A DNA stretch of 64,000 nucleotides from Papilionanthe hookeriana x Papilionanthe teres (Eukaryota; Streptophyta; Magnoliopsida; Asparagales; Orchidaceae): the NCBI GenBank assembly GCA_022702705.1, contig CM040430.1:13111324-13175323 (forward strand). Direction: 5' to 3'. This document shows positions 10,298-21,720 of the stretch, piece after piece (positions within the stretch are counted from its first letter, which is position 1; each line of letters begins with the position of its first letter). The notes beneath the pieces are model-generated. The model did no database searches. It was not told the origin of the DNA and worked only from the letters and a program-made list of their open reading frames with translations. Both the position numbers and the translations under genes were made by a program.

Positions 10298-11954
10298 TGA
10301 TACACCAAAAATATATACTGTTTTGCTATATATTTTTACCCATTTTTGGTGATATTGTACTTTAAAGAAAGGTATTTTTCATGATATGTTGCAGGTATGA
10401 TGATTTTAGGTGATTGGAACGAAATGAAGCGAAAAGGTATGAATTCAGAGCGAAAAGGAGTTAAAAGGACAAAAACAGTTTCTGGCGCCGCCGGCGCCAT
10501 TTTCCCGAGAGCCCAGAGTTTAGTTGACGATAGAGCACCGCTGGCGCCCTATCGGGAGCCACCAGTGCCCACTGTCGGTGAATTTCAAATTTGAAGAGTT
10601 TTGACGACTTTTTGAAGGGATGCTTTAGGAAACTCATGGGATTTTGTTTCTAACTTATAAGTAACTATTTTTGGACGAAAATGGTGTGGTCTTTAGTGGT
10701 TTCTAGTGTGGTTCTAGAAAGGTAGAGTGTTTATTGAGTGTTAGGGTGAGTGTAGAAGTGAGAATTTAAGAGGGATTCTTCTCTAAGGAGTGAAGGAGAA
10801 GGAGTAAAGTAAGGGATTGCTTCTTCGTTTCCATTCTAAAGAGGAAATTGAGTGTTACAAAGAAGAGATAAAAGGATTCAAAGGAACTTCAAAGGATTTG
10901 CATTGGGGAAGAGAAAGAGATAAGTTGTATTTTCTTTTGTGGTTCGTATGACTTTTCTTTTATATATAAAATCCATATTTTATTGTGTCTTCTCCATGAA
11001 TTTTGAGTAGTCTGCTTTGTCTTTCTTCTTGCATAGAGATGTGATGATGTGATGATGTGGATTTGAAGTGCTATTAAAGTATTAAAGAAATTGTGATGGT
11101 TTTTCATTTTGAAATTAATTTACTTTTCGATCTGGCCAATTGAATTGTTAAAATATGTTGTTGAACATTAACTCTGAAAAGATTTAGTCTCCTACAACAA
11201 TAATGAAGAATCCATTCAATTTTCATGGATGAATTGCATAGTTCATGGGAATTGAATGCAAATAAATAGGGAAATGTGTTTTGATGGACTTCAAATTGGA
11301 GGTTTCAGGGTGATAGGCTGAGATTCTCAATTTGGTCCTAAGATTATTAACTAAACTTAAAGGATAGCGTTCAGGTGAAGGATGAGTGAGAGCTCCATAG
11401 TGACAGCCGATATCCTCCCAGCCTAGCCTTATAATTAGTGACTAATCTTAGGATATGTCAGTGTTCGTTTCATGCTTGGAAGAGGGGGTACTCCTTTGAG
11501 GGTAAGGAAACATTTATGCTCCTATTTGGCACAATAAAATAAATTATCATTCTACATCATTCACACATCATATACTCGTTGCAAGAGGAAAGATACTTTT
11601 CATATATATCAAAACCTTTCAAATACCAAGCTTAGTGTGTGTGTTAGTTAATTCTGTTTTAAAGATATTAGAAGTAATTGTAGTTTACTTAACTATTACT
11701 ATTTTCTGAATCTTGTTAGTTGAAGTAAACATTAAACTTTAATTGTAAATTGATTATTGGATTTCAGTAATACATTATCTATTGTAAGAATCATGCCCTC
11801 CCTGTGGGATCGATAACCAGGACTCCATTAGAGCCATGTATTACTTGATATGATACGTATACCTGCGTTGAATGTTTGGACTTTATAAAATCATTATTAA
11901 ATATATAAATTTAAGGTCAAAAGTTCTTGCAGTATAAAAAATCTACCCGCATCA
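10298..11954 (+). mobile_element. Athila-like LTR M (solo or remnant)
   Basis: It starts TGATACACC and ends CCCGCATCA. It shares with the LTRs at 55536, 59416 and 39069 the opening 'ctttaaag...tatttttcatgat', a GGCGCC-rich core (10482-10560) and the 3' part with 'cctgtgggatcgataaccaggactccattagagcc'-type wording. No tRNA-Asp-type primer site follows it, and no gag. The flanks (AGAGG on the left, ATAGC on the right) are not a matching duplication, so the ends were probably rearranged. The 10397-10594 frame is a chance ORF. Confidence 0.75.
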
Positions 11955-12004
11955 ATAGCCAGAGATTTTTAGATATAATATCTATTCTGATTTTTTTAAT
12001 TCTC

Positions 12005-12061
12005 CTATAGGAGCAAGCTCCTATAGTTAATTACATCTTAGGCAGTTTATAATTGTCTAAG
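12005..12061 (-). other. Two-hairpin module (copy D)
   Basis: On the minus strand, hairpin 1 pairs the outer arms at 12061-12054 and 12044-12037 (CTTAGACA with TGCCTAAG, one non-Watson-Crick pair). The GATGTAATTAAC box is at 12037-12026. Hairpin 2 is a perfect 10-bp stem, CTATAGGAGC with GCTCCTATAG. Against A, hairpin 2 differs at two stem positions, each changed on both sides so pairing is kept. Confidence 0.6.
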
Positions 12062-12149
12062 AAAAATTATGATTAATGTTAATCACTTATTTTCTGGAAT
12101 ATTTTTTTAAGGAAAGATGTACTCACTATCAATCCTAAATGTCATTTTG

Positions 12150-12470
12150 TTATGTTAATTTTATCTTGTTGTCATGTCGTCTTTTTTTTGTTTTGTTGTT
12201 TGTCATATTTGTTTTGTTGTTTATCATTTTTGTTTCGTTCTTTGTCATTTTGGTTTTGTTGTTTATCATTTTTTTCTGTTGTTTGTCATTTTTGTTTTGT
12301 TGTTTATTTGTTTAATGGTTATCCTAAAAGTTTCAGTTTCATTTTTTCTTGATTTTGTCATTTAATGTTGTTTATTTTGCTTTGTTTTGTCAATGTTGTT
12401 ATTTTGACGTCGTTGTGATTTTGTTTTGTTTTGTTGTCTTTCGTCACGTCTTAGGAATGTCATCCTGCAA
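12150..12470 (+). repeat. TTTTGTTG / TTTGTCAT low-complexity stretch in D
   Basis: Imperfect repeats of 'gttgtttgtcatttttgtttt'-type units. The overlapping open frames rich in Phe, Cys and Val (12152-12365) are products of this repeat, not genes. Confidence 0.7.
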
Positions 12471-13739
12471 AACAGAGTTAGCACACCCTATAACATGCAA
12501 AGAAAATCTAAAACTTAATTTATTTTCATCCTGCAAAGTAAAATAGTGTCAGAAAGAAATAATGTCAATTTTATTTCTTTAATCCTTTTATTTTGTTTAG
12601 TTATATTTTTACATAACACGGTCAATATGTCACTGGCTCCGTCGTCTCAGGGTCATCAGAGGTCATAATCTACTTAGTCCGAAAGGTGTTTAAACCAGGA
12701 CTAGAAGGTTTCTGTCAGCAGCCAGGATTGTGTCATCTGAGAAATCTTCGTAGATTAAGAACGCTGGGGTTCCAATTGCATTTGGTTATGTTTCTTTAAT
12801 AAGATTTCATTTAAGTTTTAGTGTCTTTTTCCAATTTTAGGTTTGAAAAATTTTAAGTTGTTTACGATTTCTTAAAGCTTTTATGTCAAAATATTTAAAT
12901 TTGATGTCTTTTGAACTTAAAGTGTTAATTTTGATGTGTTTTTATTTTTTAGATTTATTGTCAATTAAATATAAAATTTTGATTGGATTTGAGAAATCAT
13001 TTTTAAGATTTGATTAGATTTTGATTCCATTTTATTTGAATTTAAAGATTTAGATCTAATGATTTTTCTTGAAAATTAGATTCAATGTCATAAATTAGAC
13101 TTTAAAATCTTAGATTCGGTGTCTTTTGAATCTAATATTAAGTTTAATTACAAAATCTAACCTAAGTTAGATTTTAAAATTCTAGATTCAATGTCATTTG
13201 AATCTAGAAGAAGTGTTAAGTCTAATATGAATTAGACTTAAATAAAGTCATTTGATAATCAGATTTAATATCATTCAAATCTAAGTAGTTTAAATTAAAA
13301 TTTGCTTTTAGTTTGATGTGGTTTGAATTTAATCTGGGTTCAACTTGAGTTGATCTTAAGTTCATGTACATTAACTTGAGTTCATGTCTGTTTGAAATTA
13401 AGTTAATAATGTTGATTTAGGTTCGATTTAAGTCAAATTTTGATTTAAGTCAGATTTGTCAAACTTACTTTTAACGAAATAAGTTCAATTTAGATTGAAT
13501 CTTAAGTTTGATTTGGATACGTTTAATGTTGAGTTAGGCTTAATGTTTTCATTAAATAAGTTCAATTTAGATTGAACTTAATTAAGTTCAATTTTGGTTA
13601 AACTTAATGTCGAGTTGAGTTTGATAAGTTCAATTTAGATTGAACTTAATGTTGAATTAAGTTTAATTTGGATCGAACTTAGTGTTGAGTTAAGTTTGAT
13701 TTAAGTTAGATTTAAGTGGAGTTGAACCTGAATTTAAGG

Positions 13740-14990
13740 TTAAATTAAATTCAAAATGGGTTGAACTTAAGTTTGATTTAGGTTTGGTTAGGTTCAAGTT
13801 AGGTTGAACCTAAACTTGAAGTTGACTTATAGGGGTTGAACTTAAGTTTGATTTAGGTTTGATTTAAGTTAGGTTCAAGTTAGGTTGAACCTAAACTTAA
13901 GGTTGACTTAAGTTCAATATTTGTTGCACTTAAGTTTGATTTAGGTTTGATTTAAGTTAGGTTCAAGTTGGGCTGAACCTAAACTTAAGGTTGACTTAAG
14001 TTCAATATGGGTTAAACTTAAGTTTTATTTAGGTTTGATTTAAGCCAGGTTCAAGTTGGGTTGAACCTAAACTTAAGGTTGACTTAAGTTCAATATGGGT
14101 TAAACTTAAGTTTGATTTATGTTTGATTTAAGTTAGGTTAAAGTTAGGTTGAGCTTAAACTTAAGGTTGACTTAAGTTTGATTTAGGTTTGATTTAAGTT
14201 AGGTTCAAGTTATGTTGAGCCTAAACTTATGGTTGACTTAAGTTCAATATGGGTTGAACTTAAGTTTGATTTAGGTTTGATTTAAGTTAGGTTTAAGTTG
14301 GGTTGTACCTAAACTTAAGGTTGACTTAAGTTCAATATGGGTTAAACTTAAGTTTGATTTATGTTTGATTTAAGTTAGGTTCAAGTTAGGTTGAGCCTAA
14401 ACTTAAGGTTGACTTAAGATTAAAATGGGTTGAACTTAAGTTTGATTTATATTTGATTTAAGATAGGTTCAAGTTAGTTTGAGCCTAAACTTAAGGTTGA
14501 CTTAAGTTCAATATAGGTTAAACTTAAGTTTGATTTAGGTTTGATTTAAGTTAGGTTCAAGTTAGATTAAACCTAAACTTAAGGTTGACTTAAGTTCAAT
14601 AGGGGTTAAACTTAAGTTTGATTTAGGTTTGATTAAAGTTAGGTTCAAGTTAGGTTGAGCCTAAACTTAAGGTTGACTTAAGTTCAATAGTGGTTCGAAC
14701 TTAAGCTCGATTTAGGCTCGATTTAAGTTAGGTTCAAGTTGGGTTGAACCTAAACTTAAGGTTGACTTAAGTTCAATATGGGTTAAACTTAAGTTTGATT
14801 TATGTTTGATTTAAGTTAGGTTCAAGTTAGGTTGAGCCTAAACCTAAGGTTGACTTAAGTTCAATATGGGTTGAACTTAAGTTTGATTTAGGTTTGATTT
14901 AAGTTAGGTTCAAGTTGGGTTGAACCTAAACTTAAGGTTGAATTAAGTTCAATATGGGTTAGACGTAAGTTTGAGTTAAGTCTAGTTAAG
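13740..14990 (-). repeat. 88-bp satellite in D
   Basis: The marker GGTTGACTTA recurs at 13901, 13989, 14077, 14165, 14231, 14319, 14407, 14495, 14583, 14671, 14760, 14848, and as a variant at 14936. Steps are 88 bp, except one of 66 (88 minus 22) and one of 89. Each unit carries two similar 'aagtttgatttagg' halves, suggesting an underlying 22-bp step. Confidence 0.85.
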
Positions 14991-15179
14991 GTAAACTTAA
15001 TTTAAGGTTTAAGTTTTATTTAAATAATACTCAAAGGTCAATTAAGTCTAATTAGATTAGAGTTAGTTAGAATTTAAAGATCATTCAAGTGTTATTTAGG
15101 TAAAACTTAATGTTTAATTAAGTCTTAATTAAAATTAGACTTAACTGAAATTTAAAGTTCTTTATGTCTAATTTAAGTA

Positions 15180-15822
15180 AGGCTATAAGTTTGATTAAAC
15201 CTTATTTAATTAAGGTTTAATAATTTTACTAAGCCTAATGAATTAGAATTAAGTAAGGTTTAGGATTGATTAATCCTTAGTTGGTTAAGGATGAATAGTT
15301 TAATTAAGTTTAATGTGATAAACTTAATTATGGTTTAAGATTGATTAAAACTTAATTAGTTAAGGTTTAATAGTTAATTAAGTCTAATGTGATAGACTTA
15401 ATTATAGTTTAAGATTGACTAAACCTTAGTTGGTTAAGGTTTAATAGTTTAATTAAGTCTAATGTGATAGACTTAATTATGGTTTAAGATTGATTAAACC
15501 TTATTTGGTTAAGGTTTAATAGTTTAATTAAGTCTAATGTGATAGTCTTAATTATGGTTTAGTTTAATAGGTTTAAGACTAATTAAACCTAGTTTGGGCA
15601 AGATTTAATTGATTAATTAGACTTAATTAGGGTTAAGACTAATTGGCTTTTAAGGTTAAATAAACCTAATTTAGGTAAGGTTTAATTGATTAATTAGACT
15701 TAATATTGGTTAAGTCTAATTGGTTTAGGATTAATTAAACCTAATTTGGGTAAGGTTTAATTGATTAATTATACTTAATATGGGTTAAGTCTAATTAGTT
15801 TAGGATTAATTAAACCTAATTT
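15180..15822 (-). repeat. 75-bp satellite in D, first part
   Basis: Units of 74-77 bp are marked by AATGTGATA at 15312, 15386, 15461 and 15536, then by AACCTAAT at 15663, 15738 and 15813. The array is cut by E and resumes at 20844 with the same period. Confidence 0.8.
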
Positions 15823-15827
15823 GGGTA
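15823..15827. repeat. Target site duplication GGGTA, left of E
   Basis: GGGTA precedes the TG start of E and recurs at 20839-20843 after its terminal ACA. Removing E rejoins the 75-bp satellite in phase. Confidence 0.9.
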
Positions 15828-15879
15828 TGTTGGCATCATTTTTTTTATATATATTACATGTGCGGGAAATTGGCTTAAA

Positions 15880-16320
15880 TTGGTCCATCCACCTGCGAGC
15901 TTTCTCAGATGAACCCTGACGATGAAACAGACCACGCGAGTGTGTCCGAAACATCGATATTACCTAGGAATGACGTTTATTTTGCTGCGGCTTTGCGGGC
16001 AGGGTAAAAATTGTGCAAATTATCGTTTTTAGCCTGATCGTCAAAAGTCACTCGAACGACTCCGGACGACGAAACAGATCACACGATTGTGTCCGGAACG
16101 TCGATTTTACCTACGGAGGACGTTCATTTTGCTACGACGTCGCGGACGTGCTTAAAATATGCAAATTATCCTTTTTGGCTAAATCGCTCAGAAAGTGGCC
16201 CGAGCGGCCCCGAATGACCCCGGATGACGAAACGGACCGCACCATTGCGTCCGGAACGTCGATTTTAGCTAAGAGGGACATCTACTTTGCTGCGAGGACG
16301 TGTACATGCTAAAAGAACGG
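15880..16320 (+). repeat. Three direct repeats of about 150 bp in the U3 of E
   Basis: The word GA(T/C)GAAAC(A/G)GA followed by a GTCCG(G/A)AAC(A/G)TCGAT stretch occurs at 15921, 16068 and 16226, just upstream of the AT-rich promoter region. Repeated blocks at this place are often enhancer-like in LTRs; that role is inferred. Confidence 0.75.
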
Positions 16321-16321
16321 A

Positions 16322-16400
16322 GAGAATAATTATAATAATAATATTATTATTATTACCATTATTATTATAATAATATCATTATTATATTATCTTATAACAC
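16322..16400 (+). promoter_or_regulatory. Likely promoter region of LTR E
   Basis: An AT-only stretch of TAA/ATT repeats ends in TATATTATCTTATAA, then a CT-rich stretch and a GC-rich leader. I infer the start of transcription just downstream; no single TATA box stands out. Confidence 0.4.
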
Positions 16401-17598
16401 ATCGCATCCCTCCCTCTCCCAGCAAAAAAAAAAATCGCACGTGAAACCCTTCCAGCGCCGCAACTTCGCGAACCATAGCCGAAGCTCGTCGCACCTCGAG
16501 CCCCGGCCTCGCCGCCGGATCTCCTCCTCGCCGGCGACTCCTCGTGCACCGACGCCCTTCTCCGGCCGGCCTCTCCTCCAGCTCGCCGGCGAACCCGCTC
16601 CACCTTCCCTCCTTCTCGGCCAGCCGCACGCACGACCTCCCTCTCGTCGGCGGCGTCCCGCCGGTCTCCTCCGCCGCCGTCAACCGGATCAGCCGACCTC
16701 AACTCCTTCCCCGCGCGAGATCCGGCCTTCTCGCCTCCTTCGGTGCTTCGTGTCCACAGCCTCCTCTTCTCGGCCTCCCTCCCACAGCTGAGCCTTCTTC
16801 GATGTGCAAACCTTCCGTCGGCATCCCACCGCCGGTCGTTACTCGTTCGCGTGCGTAAAATGAGCCGCAGCTCAAATCTCTCTCATTGTGCTTTCCCCTG
16901 CGTGCCGCCGGCGAGCTCGCTCCTCCATGTCGTCGGCCCTCATTCCCCGGTGGTTGGAACGTCGTCGGAGTGTCCTGCTGTCGATGAACAGCGACGGAAT
17001 GACGACTTGAAGAGGCGTGGACGTCTTTTCCTTTGTGGGAAGAGCTTCCCCTCTTTCATCGTCGCCGTCCGATCCCTTCTCGGAGGTACATTTTGGTCAT
17101 ATTCTTATATGCTAAAATTATTTATTTTTGGTGCTTTGCATACCTCACGTATTCCTCCCTTGTTTGTGTGGTTTTGTTGCGAGGTGTGTCTCTTGCCCTC
17201 ATTGCGTCGTATTTTCCTCGTTGCATGATTTATTGCGAGGTGCGTTGGCGCACGAACCGAACACCGGCGGTTCGCCGGAATCGAGGGCTCTTCTTCAGCA
17301 TAAAGAGAACGCGTCTTCAACCGTCACGATGGTGAGATTTCTCCGTCCCTTAGCCGACCCTAGGTTTAGTCCGGTCTCACGCGTGCGAGTTCGATCGCCC
17401 ACACGGGGTGCGTGCGCCGCCGTGAGTCGGCGTGTCGACGTGCCTATGTGATGGATCGTTGATTTACCTAGAGTGAGCTATAGGCTAGGAATTTTGTGCG
17501 TTGGCCAATTCCTATTCGTAGCCTAGCGATTTCCTCGTTCGAGCTCTAGATCTTAATCCCGCCGGGTTGGAATCCCACTTCCCACGGCTTTGGCGCTC

Positions 17599-17770
17599 CT
17601 AATCTCCCTCGGAGGGATTAGTCGAGTTCGATCTTAGAGGACGGGAAAAGCTTTGTAGCCAGTCCGTCCTATAAGATCGGGGCGTTCGTAGAGCGAAAAA
17701 AGCTTTGTAGCTAGTCCGCCCTACGAACGGTGGAGAGTTTCCCCTACGAGAAATCGGAGCGGGAAAACCT
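17599..17770 (+). other. Array of hairpins in the leader of E
   Basis: Hairpin a: CTAATCTCCC pairs with AGGGATTAG (17599-17621). Hairpin b: the 16-nt arms 17629-17644 and 17664-17679 pair at 15 of 16 positions. Hairpin c: the 13-nt arms 17683-17695 and 17717-17729 pair at 12 of 13. The stems of b and c are unrelated, yet both loops contain AAAAGCTTTGTAGC followed by YAGT. A fourth, weaker TTTCCC/GGGAAA pairing follows (17738-17766). Confidence 0.65.
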
Positions 17771-18049
17771 CTACATAGCCATGCCAAAACTGGAGGCGGC
17801 GATGCCGGCATCCAAGTGCGTCAACCCTCAGGTACCTATGTGAGGTCGTTAGGACGAGTTCGACATGCCGTCGAGTGTTAGGATTGTGTTGCATGTGCAT
17901 GCTCCATCTTGTTGCATTTTGCATGTGACCACTTATCGCATTATATTGCATGTTTGTATGTTTGTGCATGTTGGTCCGGTCGCATGCCGCACCATATTCC
18001 GTGTTTGCATTTCCATTCGCACCGCACTTTTATGATTCTCCCTAGTGAG

Positions 18050-18260
18050 AATTATCCCACCTCCGAGTCACCGCCTCCTCGGTATACTCATTTGCTCGGG
18101 CCGCCGCCGCTACGGCATGCCCACCCTCCGTGCCGCCGCCACTACGGCATGCCCACCTTCGGGTCACCGCCTCCTCGGCATACCCATCCTTCGGGCCACC
18201 GTCGCTACGGCATGCCCGCTCTTTCCGAGTCACCGCTTTCACGGTATACTCACCCTCACC
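18050..18260 (+). repeat. GC-rich minisatellite of about 36 bp in E
   Basis: About six imperfect units alternate 'cgctacggcatgccca' and 'cctcctcggtatactca'. The frame at 17909-18307 translates this into Pro/His-rich repeats and is not considered a gene. Confidence 0.75.
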
Positions 18261-20440
18261 ACTTTGGTGCATCCTCTTTGCATGTAGCATCTTCGCATTT
18301 TGCATGATGTGTGTGCTTGCCCTTTTGGGTGCCCGTTGTGATTGTTTCGTACTTCGGTCGAGCAATCACAATGTGGGCTTCTTGCATGATTGTTTGCTTA
18401 CCCATTCCTCGATGGCTTGTCCTACTTTTTAGGAGAGTGACCCCGTGTCGGTCGTGATGCCTTAACGAGCATTGCTTGTTGGGTTGATCCCAATGAACAA
18501 TGCTAGTTAAGTCATCGGGATCGGCACAAGTATGATTGTGCTAAGGATCCATTGGATCTAACTTGTGTCACCCCTCTTCGTGACGCCCTTTAGATCCTTC
18601 GGATCTTTAGGTCTGGGCCGGTATGGCGACCCCGTCAAAGTCATACTATACCCAGACTTACCCCGCACTTAGGCACTAGGTTTGTGCACTTTCGTTAGAT
18701 GGTGTGCTGGGCTAGGACTTAGGTTGCTAGGTAGTCTTTTTGATGCCCGGCTATTGTTCTTCGATGGATTGGCTGCCCCAGCTGGCATCTTTCTTCTCGC
18801 ACTTTGCCTATGATGTGATTGCATGCTTCATATGTATGGTAGTGTGTTAGGGCGCTTTTCTGCAGGGAGCATGCTTATTTATACACACACACACACAGGT
18901 ACCGCTATGGGGGAAGCAAGTGATGATTTCTGACATTTTTGTTTGCAGGTGCTATTAGCTCCCCCATTTATAAAGAATGGCTCATTATACGTCATTTGCA
19001 TGTGAGCTTTCCCGCTAACACTTGTTTTCATGCAGGATTGAGTCTTTTTATTTTCCTTCGTACTTTTAGAGTCCAGAGAGTCCCGTAGCGGAAATAAGAT
19101 ACGGGCACGGGTTCCGAGGCGTTTTGTGTGGGAACCACGTGGAGGGGACTAGGAGCAGATGCTCGTGCCCCGTATCTTAATTCTGCATTTTTATATTTAT
19201 GTATAGAATTAGGACCGGGCATGTATATGCGGAGTCCGGCCGCATTTTTCTTTTTCTGGATTATGTTGCCGGTCCAGCCGGCATTTTGGCCTCTTTTATT
19301 TTATTATAGAGCGCTTTCTTTCTTGCTTTTATCGCATATTTGCATGCCCGCATGTGTTTTCCTTGTTTCTTTCTCGTGATCCGGGATTTCACGATATCAT
19401 TTAGGCTCTTTAAGGACCCTAAAATCGTAAACTTTATATATTAAAAATCCTAATAAAATATTCAAGATAAATGAAGTTTAGGATTAAAATATTCAAGATT
19501 TTAAAATATGCACTTTTACTTTCTCGCATGGCCTTCGGGCCGGATTTTAAATGGGTTGCATTGCATGACTATCACCCAAGTCATACTAATAGGGCCTCCA
19601 CATTACATAAGGACCGCTCTAGATAACTGCATTCATATTTGCATGTCACGAGGAGGAGTCCCCGTGCTTCTCCAATCTGACTGACCCAGCATACCTTTAT
19701 AGGTGGTTGTCTAGTGCGCCTAGGGTGTTAGAAGGCTCTCCGACCCAGACAGGGTGTAAGTCCTTTTGTTTGGAGCGTTTGCAGCTTTGTAGCTGAACCT
19801 CCCATTCTCTTCCTTTCCTGAGGCATCTTGTCACTTTGGCAGGTGTAAGATCCACCTCTTGGAGCTCCAGCTTATAGTCATAGGATAGAGTTTCCTTCCT
19901 TCGACCTTAGGGCTACCGAGGTCCCCGTGGATATTGCAATTCTCGGATTGCCGACCGGGATCTCGTGACGTGTCGGGTCGACTACCTTCATGTTCGGCAG
20001 ACTTAGGGTCCCATCGTTTTGGATGACGGGTTCATGGTACACCGACTTGGCTACCTCTACCCTTTTAGGATTACTCCTCCCTTTCTTTAACTACCCCTGT
20101 TGAGCCCTTTCGCTCCTTGACTTCGTTGATATCATTTTGACGGCCCGATGCCGATAAGCTGCAGCCCGTTTGGAATACGATGATTTGTCCTCTGCCCTTA
20201 TGGCCCGGACGTGCTTCGACGTGTTGGGATACCCCCGTCAAGATGATTTAGGTTATTCTGTGGGTTTCGTATGCTGATGAGCCGCTACCCCATTTGGGAT
20301 GTGAGAGACTCACTCTCCGCCTAATGGCTTAGCGAGAGCTTTCAAGCGTCGAGACTTTCCCACACGGAATAATCTCCCTTTGATCGCCTATACCCCGTGT
20401 CTATGATAATATAAAGTAAAACTCCTTTTATCGAGAGTAT

Positions 20441-20488
20441 TCTCGGGTATCCCCCAAGATGTAATTAACCAAGTAGGAATACGTTCCT
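20441..20488 (+). other. Two-hairpin module (copy E)
   Basis: TCTCGGG pairs with CCCAAGA (6 of 7, 20441-20459). GATGTAATTAAC is at 20458-20469, then AGGAA/TTCCT around TACG (20475-20488). The order is the same as in A although the surrounding sequence differs. Confidence 0.55.
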
Positions 20489-20843
20489 CCGGGAGTGCTC
20501 TCGACCCTGCAACTGTGTACATACACTCGACTCTCCGGTTATGGGTAGTCTACGTAGATACTTCTTTCGCGGATATTGGTTCAAGGTGCCTCTGCCCTAT
20601 CTTGTTTCGGCGGATATGCTTGACTTATCCTTGCGAGGTTTATCGCACCTAGACTCTCCATGTTTTTCTTTTCTCTTGTTTGTCACTTTGTCGTATGTCC
20701 CTTCTTAATCGGTTCCTCTCCTCTTCGAATCACTTATTTGATTCGGGAGGGAGATTTATTCGAATAATGAAAGTATACGACGACTAATAAGCTGGCGACT
20801 CCTTTTAAAATAAAAAAGAGAAAAGAATGGCGAAAACAGGGTA

Positions 20844-21720
20844 AGGCTTAATTGATTAATTAGAATTAATATGGGTTAAGTCTAATTGGTTTTTAAGGTT
20901 AATTAAACATATTTTAGGTAAGGTTTAATTGATTAATTAGACTTAATATGGGTTAAATCTAATTGTTTTACGATTAATTAAACCTAATTTGGGTAAGGTT
21001 TAATTGATTAATTAGACTTAATTAGGGTTAAGTCTAATTGGTTTTTAAGGTTAATTAAACATAATTTTGGTAAGGTTTAATTGATTAATTAGACTTAATA
21101 TGGGTTAAGTTTAATTGGTTTAAGGGTTAATTAAACCTAATTTGGATAAGGTTTAATTGATTAATTAGACTTAACCAGGGGTTAAACCTAATTAGTTTAG
21201 GATTAATTAAACCTAATTTGGGTAAGGTTTAATTAATTAATTAGACTTAATATGGGTTAAGTTTAATTGGTTTAGGATTAATTAAACCTAATTTGGGTAA
21301 GGTTTAATTGATTAATTAGACTTAATTAGAGTTAAGTCTAATTGGTTTTTAAGGTTAATTAAACCTAATTTAGGTAAAGTTTAATTGATTAATTAGACTT
21401 AATATTGGTTAAGTCTAATTGGTTTAAGGGTTAATTAAACCTAATTTGGATAAGGTTTAATTGATTAATTAGACTTAATTAAGGGTTAAGTCTAATTGGT
21501 TTAGGGGTTACTTAAACCTAATGTAAGTAAGGTTTAAATTGATTAATTAGGTTCAATGTGGGTTAAAACTAATTAGGGTTTAATGAAAACTTAAACCTAA
21601 TGTAAATAAGGTTTAAGTTGATTAATTAGATTCAATGTGGGTTAAACCTAATTAGGGTTTAAAGGTTGCTTAAACCTAATGTAATTAAGGTTTAATGGGT
21701 TAATTAAGTTTAATATGTCT
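20844..21720 (-). repeat. 75-bp satellite in D, second part
   Basis: Units marked by AACCTAAT or AACATAAT at 20981, 21058, 21133, 21210 and 21285, and onward, with steps of 75-77 bp. It continues the array interrupted by E. Confidence 0.8.

Larger units (their letters stand above)
11955..15822 (-). mobile_element. Copy D of the A-family LTR, 3' part
   Basis: On the minus strand this is the 3' half of D: expanded satellite (12850-15822), a T-rich stretch on the plus strand matching A near 8250-8560, and the two-hairpin module at 12061-12005. The last roughly 330 bp expected after the module are missing, cut at the junction with LTR M. The E insertion separates this part from the 5' part. Confidence 0.75.
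15828..20838 (+). mobile_element. Unit E: 5.0-kb LTR-like insertion without ORFs
   Basis: It starts TGTTGGCATCA, ends GCGAAAACA and has a perfect GGGTA duplication. There is no second LTR and no credible coding frame. Layout: three direct repeats in the presumed U3 (15880-16320), an AT-rich promoter stretch (16322-16400), a GC-rich leader (16430-17090), a hairpin array (17599-17770), a 36-bp minisatellite (18050-18260), a two-hairpin module (20441-20488) and TGGCGACTCC near the end (20794). Its 3' end shares features with A and B but most of the sequence differs, so it is a separate but related family. Overlapping long frames at 16382-17450 on both strands come from GC richness. Confidence 0.85.

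Noticed and set aside
12152..12546. Membrane-protein-like frames rich in Phe, Leu and Cys
   Set aside because: They come from the TTTTGTTG repeat in copy D and shift phase with repeat length.
13740..14990. CRISPR-like array
   Set aside because: The repeats are head-to-tail without unique spacers, in a plant genome; this is a satellite.
16382..17451. Several overlapping 70-160-codon frames on both strands
   Set aside because: They lie in a GC-rich LTR leader where stops are rare in all frames, overlap in opposite strands, are low in complexity (Arg/Pro/Ser) and match no domain I know.
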